Shown here: positions 12,914 to 16,426 of the stretch, in pieces
Numbering within the stretch: position 1 is the stretch's first letter
Layout: each line of letters opens with the position of its first letter
NCBI GenBank assembly: GCA_937888485.1
Contig: CALAQQ010000150.1
Coordinates: forward strand, 1 to 16,426
Length of the DNA stretch: 16,426 nucleotides
DNA from: an uncultured Clostridia bacterium
GTDB lineage: Bacteria > Bacillota > Clostridia > Oscillospirales > Acutalibacteraceae
Direction of reading: 5' to 3'
Notes under the pieces: model-generated
Told to the model about the DNA's origin: nothing
The model's input: only the letters and a program-made list of their open reading frames with translations
The model's database searches: none
Translations under genes and position numbers: made by a program

Positions 12914-15412
12914 ATGACAAAGATAATCAGCTTTTTTTTAAGTATAATTACAGTTCTTTCACTTGCAAGTGAAGGGCTTCCATATATGTTCAAACCAACC
13001 CTTGAGGTTGATGCATCTGTCAGTGAAGGCGAAGTTTCAAGCAGGGCTTCCGGATTTCTTTACGGCATCGCACAGAACGGTGTTCCCGATGCAGCAATGG
13101 TTGAAAGCATCGATATTTCAAGCGTTTCACAAAAAGTAATTGACGGTTTGCAGCATCCTATCGGTGATGTTGATGAGGCAGCAAAAATGCTACCTGACTG
13201 CGATTATATCACCGTTTACCTTCAGGATTGTTTTGATACATGGTATTATTGCTGGCAGGAAATTGATGAATTGCGAAAATCAGGGAATTATAATCCTGAA
13301 GAATTTGTACGAAACAGGTTTCTTCCTCTTGTTGAAGAAAGCATAATCAAACTCTGGGATAAGAATTATTCCGACAGACTTGTTATTTGCCCGTATAACG
13401 AAACAGATAACGCCGTATGGTTCGGTACACCTTCCGATGACGGAACATGGCTTATGTTTGATGATGCTGCAAAATTCCGTTTCTATGACGCTTGGAAAGA
13501 AACATACAATCTCATTCATTCACTTTATCCCGACGCAGTTATAGGCGGACCCGGATATTGTGACTATGACAGCTATGAAATAACTCATTTTCTTGAATAC
13601 TGCAAAGAAAACAACTGTCTTCCCGACATAATGATTTATCATGAACTCGGTGAAAAATCCTCCCTATTCTGGCAGGACCACATTGATGATTACCGAAACA
13701 TTGAAAAGAGTCTCGAAATAAAAGAAATGCCTATAATAATAACTGAATACGGAACAATGTATGAATGCGGTGCACCCGCAGATATGCTGAAATATATCGC
13801 CTGCATCGAAAAATCAGGTGCTTATGCAAATGCAGCTTATTGGCGTCTTGCAAATAATCTTTGTGATACTGCAGCAGATAACAACAGTCCCAACTCCAAC
13901 TGGTGGCTTTTCCGTTGGTATGCAGATATGGAAGGCTCTTTATTGAAATCTAAAATAATTGACATTCTTCATTCTGACTTTGCAAATGTTATAAAATATA
14001 ACTACAACCGTTTCCATTATAAAGGATTTAACGGTATAGCATCTATGACAAACGATAAAGATAAAATTGATGTTATATGCGGAGGCTGTGATTATACAAG
14101 CGGAATTTCGTTTAAGAATCTCGGCAAAACCAATCTTGGTAAAAAAGTTAATGTGAAGATTGAAAGCGTTTATTTTGAAGGACTTTCGGGAATAGTCAAC
14201 TCCCCTGTTTTAGTCAGCGAATATACGGCAGATGTCATTTGGGGTAAGCTTAGAGTTGATATAAATAATCCGGACCCTACAGCAGTTTATCATGTTGTTA
14301 TTACAGAAGCAGAAGAAGAAAAAGATGATTATTATAATAATTTTCTTCCTGTAAGATATGAATTTGAAAACGGCATTCTTTCAGGTCATTCATACACTTA
14401 CGACAGCGCATATGCAACAACAGGTCAGCAAAACGGAATGGTCGGAGGTCTTGAAAACGACGGTGATTCGGTAACAGTTACATTTGATATCCCCGAAAAC
14501 GGAAGCTATGATTTAAAGCTCATTTTCGGCAATTCCAATGACGGCACTACTCCCGATGACAGAAAAGATTCTCAGGCGTTAATGACGCTTGACGGTGTAA
14601 CTGAAACTCTTTCATTACCAAATACTATAAAAAGCGAATATACAGACAAAATGACTCTTGTGCGTTACCTTGAAAAAGGAAGTCATTCAATCACATTTGC
14701 TCATAAAAACGGGACTTTTGTTGTTGACAGTATGCTTGTTGAAAAACACAAAGATATTGACGAAATAACAGTTTTAAACGACAGCGACAGAACAAACACT
14801 CATAATAAATCGTTCCTTGCTGTTGCACCTTACGACGGTTTTTATGAAATAAAATCGGTTGAAGCTGAATTCTCAATCGATGGTGCAAATGCTTTTACAG
14901 ACGGCAATTCTGTTGTTTATCTTCGCAGAGGGCTTAATTATATCGACATTAAAACAGATAAAGATACCGACTGCATAATTAACACAACAGATAAAAAATG
15001 CTTTTCCGAAACAATTGATGCCGATAAAATGACACTTTCAGAAACAGCATTTCTTTATGACGGATATATTGACGGCATTTCATGTGATAACGGTAAAGCA
15101 TCGTTTAAAATCAATGTTCCTGAATCGGGCAATTACAGAATGACCGTTGCATATTCAAACAACGAAGAAGGCGGAGTTCACAGTTATAATGTTGATTTGA
15201 TTGAAAGGTATATAACTGTAAACGGAAAAGATAAATTATGGTGCAGAAACACTTACAGTTGGGATACCGTTAAAACTGTAACCTTGAATATTCAACTTAA
15301 TGAAGGTGAAAATGAAATAATCTTTTCAAATGACGGTTCATTCAGATTCAACAACAGAATTTCATATGCACCTCATATTTATTCTGTTACAATCAGCGAT
15401 ATATGTAATTGA
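12914..15412 (+). CDS. Secreted GH39-like glycoside hydrolase with two carbohydrate-binding-like modules
   Basis: An 832-residue exported enzyme. Residues 1-22 are a hydrophobic leader whose opening resembles that of the glycosidase encoded at 6576 (KI..F.L.IIT). Catalytic (beta/alpha)8 domain about 45-345: Asn162-Glu163 in CPYNETD as likely acid/base, VIGGPGY (209-215), HELGEKSS (243-250), Glu278 in IIITEYG as likely nucleophile, and a Trp-rich strand-8 region near 309-337. Residues 355-465 look like the accessory beta-domain seen in GH39-type enzymes. Residues 481-610 (RYEFENG to VVDSMLVEK) resemble a CBM6/CBM35 jelly roll, with SYDLKLIFGNSND and a final DSMLVE. Residues about 697-832 look like a second, more divergent module (NYRMTVAYSNN, NEGENEIIFSNDGS). 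Closest family is GH39 (xylosidase/iduronidase type), but an unclassified clan GH-A family is possible. ATG 12914 has AGAGGT at 12904-12909. No terminator follows before the metK promoter. Confidence 0.8.
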   Translation: MTKIISFFLSIITVLSLASEGLPYMFKPTLEVDASVSEGEVSSRASGFLYGIAQNGVPDAAMVESIDISSVSQKVIDGLQHPIGDVDEAAKMLPDCDYITVYLQDCFDTWYYCWQEIDELRKSGNYNPEEFVRNRFLPLVEESIIKLWDKNYSDRLVICPYNETDNAVWFGTPSDDGTWLMFDDAAKFRFYDAWKETYNLIHSLYPDAVIGGPGYCDYDSYEITHFLEYCKENNCLPDIMIYHELGEKSSLFWQDHIDDYRNIEKSLEIKEMPIIITEYGTMYECGAPADMLKYIACIEKSGAYANAAYWRLANNLCDTAADNNSPNSNWWLFRWYADMEGSLLKSKIIDILHSDFANVIKYNYNRFHYKGFNGIASMTNDKDKIDVICGGCDYTSGISFKNLGKTNLGKKVNVKIESVYFEGLSGIVNSPVLVSEYTADVIWGKLRVDINNPDPTAVYHVVITEAEEEKDDYYNNFLPVRYEFENGILSGHSYTYDSAYATTGQQNGMVGGLENDGDSVTVTFDIPENGSYDLKLIFGNSNDGTTPDDRKDSQALMTLDGVTETLSLPNTIKSEYTDKMTLVRYLEKGSHSITFAHKNGTFVVDSMLVEKHKDIDEITVLNDSDRTNTHNKSFLAVAPYDGFYEIKSVEAEFSIDGANAFTDGNSVVYLRRGLNYIDIKTDKDTDCIINTTDKKCFSETIDADKMTLSETAFLYDGYIDGISCDNGKASFKINVPESGNYRMTVAYSNNEEGGVHSYNVDLIERYITVNGKDKLWCRNTYSWDTVKTVTLNIQLNEGENEIIFSNDGSFRFNNRISYAPHIYSVTISDICN

Positions 15413-15428
15413 TATGTCGAAAAATGTA

Positions 15429-15457
15429 TTGACAAAACAGAATTACAGTATTATAAT
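15429..15457 (+). promoter_or_regulatory. Perfect-consensus promoter of metK
   Basis: TTGACA (15429-15434), 17-base spacer, TATAAT (15452-15457): both hexamers match sigma-A consensus fully. Start expected near 15464, just ahead of the riboswitch. It begins 17 bases after the glycosidase stop codon. Confidence 0.92.
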
Positions 15458-15477
15458 AAGATGTAAATTGAATACTC

Positions 15478-15573
15478 CCTTATTAAGAGTGGCTGAGGGA
15501 CAGGCCCTGTGAAGCCCGGCAACCTGTTTAAGAACAAGGTGCTAATTCCTGCGGAATTTTCCGGAAAATAAGG
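15478..15573 (+). ncRNA. SAM-I (S-box) riboswitch aptamer upstream of metK
   Basis: Binds S-adenosylmethionine and turns metK off when SAM is plentiful. Core features visible in order: P1 5' strand CCTTATT (15478-15484) pairing with AATAAGG (15567-15573); AAGAGTGGCTGAGGGA (15485-15500); GGCCCTGTGAAGCCCGGCAACC (15503-15524, kink-turn and pseudoknot region); AAGGTGCTAATTCC (15536-15549), the SAM-binding J3/4-P4 region; and the P4 loop closed by GGAA. It matches the conserved S-box core closely. Its product gene makes SAM, so the switch is a direct feedback loop. Confidence 0.97.
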
Positions 15574-15599
15574 TGTTTTAGCCCCGCCTAAGACTCCTT
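15570..15599 (+). promoter_or_regulatory. Antiterminator of the SAM riboswitch
   Basis: AAGGTGTTTTAG (15570-15581) pairs with CTAAGACTCCTT (15588-15599) over 12 positions with one mismatch and one G-U. The upstream strand shares 15570-15573 with P1 and the downstream strand shares 15588-15599 with the terminator stem, so the three structures exclude one another. Without SAM this helix should form and let transcription continue. Confidence 0.85.
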
Positions 15600-15615
15600 G
15601 GGCGGGTATTTTTTT
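15583..15615 (+). terminator. Riboswitch-controlled intrinsic terminator of metK
   Basis: CCCGCCTAAG (15583-15592) pairs with CTTGGGCGGG (15597-15606), 10 pairs with one G-U, loop ACTC, followed by TA and seven T. Formed when SAM stabilises P1 and the antiterminator is prevented. It may also end read-through from the glycosidase operon. Confidence 0.93.
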
Positions 15616-15642
15616 GGTAATAATTTTTGTGAGGTATATAAA

Positions 15643-16426
15643 ATGGCAAACTACTTATTTACATCAGAATCCGTAACAGGCGGTCATCCCGATAAAATCT
15701 GCGACCAGATTTCTGATGCCGTTCTTGATGCGATTCTCGCTCAGGATCCCATGGGCAGAGTTGCTTGTGAAACCTGCTGCACAACCGGTATGGTTCTTGT
15801 TATGGGTGAAATCACCACATCTGCTGAAATTGATATTCCTAAAATTGTCAGAGAAGTTGTTGATGATATAGGTTATAATAATGCAGAATACGGTTTTGAC
15901 TGCAACACATGTGCAGTTATGACAGCTCTTGATAAGCAGTCGGGCGATATCGCTATGGGCGTTGACAGACTCGGTGCAGGCGACCAGGGTATGATGTTCG
16001 GCTTTGCTTGCGATGAAACACCCGAATTCATGCCTCTCCCCATTTCTCTTGCACACAAGCTTTGCGCTAAGCTTACTGATGAGCGCAAAAACGGAAACCT
16101 CGGTTATCTCCGTCCCGACGGAAAGAGCCAGGTTACAATTGAATATGACGAAAATCACAATCCCGTCAGAGTTCATACAGTTGTTATCTCTTCTCAGCAC
16201 GCTCCTGAAGTTGAGCTTGAGCAGATAAGAGCTGACATTATTGAAAAAGTTATCAAAACAACCATTCCCGCTTCACTTCTTGATGAAAATACCGTCTATC
16301 ACATCAATCCCACAGGCAGATTTGTTACAGGCGGTCCTCAGGGCGACAGCGGTCTTACAGGCAGAAAGATTATCGTTGATACATACGGCGGATATTCCCG
16401 TCACGGCGGCGGTGCATTCAGTGGCA
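15643..16426 (+). CDS. metK: S-adenosylmethionine synthetase, N-terminal part, cut by the window edge
   Basis: Makes S-adenosylmethionine from methionine and ATP. ATG 15643 is eight bases after GTGAGG (15629-15634), and 261 codons run to the right edge of an enzyme usually about 390 residues long. Seen: SESVTGGHPDKICDQISDAV (8-27) with ATP-binding His15, Asp17; ACETCCTTGMVLVMGE with the metal ligand Glu43; GAGDQGMMFG (111-120); LRPDGKSQVT; INPTGRF; GGPQGDSGLTGRKI; and GGGAFSG at the edge. Two oddities: the usually very conserved SESVTEGHPDK reads SESVTGGHPDK, and the mobile loop between GVD (106-108) and GAGDQG (111-116) is only two residues long, shorter than in E. coli or Bacillus. Expression is controlled by the SAM-I riboswitch. 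Identity is secure. Confidence 0.97.
   Translation, partial: MANYLFTSESVTGGHPDKICDQISDAVLDAILAQDPMGRVACETCCTTGMVLVMGEITTSAEIDIPKIVREVVDDIGYNNAEYGFDCNTCAVMTALDKQSGDIAMGVDRLGAGDQGMMFGFACDETPEFMPLPISLAHKLCAKLTDERKNGNLGYLRPDGKSQVTIEYDENHNPVRVHTVVISSQHAPEVELEQIRADIIEKVIKTTIPASLLDENTVYHINPTGRFVTGGPQGDSGLTGRKIIVDTYGGYSRHGGGAFSG

Noticed and set aside
15664..16200. A 178-codon open frame on the minus strand opposite metK
   Set aside because: It lies wholly within metK, which has full family motifs, a ribosome binding site and a riboswitch. The antisense protein has no recognisable domain and no start signals.
1..16426. CRISPR arrays, insertion sequences, tRNA or rRNA genes and known phage defence genes
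   Set aside because: I looked for spaced direct repeats, transposase-type frames, terminal inverted repeats and tRNA-like cloverleaf ends and found none; every large frame is accounted for by metabolic, RNA-modifying or secreted enzymes.

Overview
The window is a low-GC, gene-dense stretch of chromosome from an anaerobic Firmicute, most likely a Clostridia-class gut or rumen bacterium of the Ruminococcus/Oscillospirales type. The reasons are AT-rich intergenic regions, strong AGGAGG-type ribosome binding sites, a SAM-I (S-box) riboswitch with transcriptional antitermination, a YwlE-type phosphatase, and secreted glycosidases and a peptidase of the kind common in gut clostridia. The species assignment is inference. 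I see no mobile element, CRISPR array, rRNA, tRNA or recognisable defence system.

Left part (1-5393, minus strand). A four-gene run reads polA, a YwlE-like low-molecular-weight phosphatase, rimI, tsaD, with gaps of 0-12 bases and each ribosome binding site overlapping or lying close to the end of the gene before it. It combines DNA repair polymerase, protein dephosphorylation, ribosomal protein acetylation and the t6A tRNA modification. Downstream on the same strand is the start of a GTP-type PEP carboxykinase gene (pckG), cut by the window edge, with its own strong extended -10 promoter and a leader of about 115 bases.

Middle part (5394-9861, plus strand). Divergent from polA is dusB (tRNA dihydrouridine synthase). 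Then comes a membrane-anchored or secreted clan GH-A-like glycosidase whose promoter carries a perfect inverted repeat between the -35 and -10 boxes, then nadE (glutamine-dependent NAD synthetase) with its own promoter and a strong terminator.

Right part (9862-16426, plus strand). An extracellular-function block holds a secreted papain-like cysteine peptidase with C-terminal CxxC modules (own promoter and terminator). A two-gene operon follows: an N-terminally anchored alpha/beta hydrolase that starts with TTG, and a large secreted GH39-like glycosidase with two carbohydrate-binding-like beta-sandwich modules. Almost at once after that gene comes a perfect-consensus promoter, a SAM-I riboswitch with clearly drawn antiterminator and terminator, and the 5' part of metK.

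A theme runs through the window: seven of the eight promoters I could assign have a TGN extended -10 element, and the one without it (metK) has a perfect TTGACA. The most interesting material is the regulated glycosidase at 6576, the peptidase/hydrolase/glycosidase block between nadE and metK, the apparent lack of a terminator between the glycosidase operon and the metK riboswitch, and the unusual substitutions in the metK product. Nothing here clearly amounts to a wholly new system.
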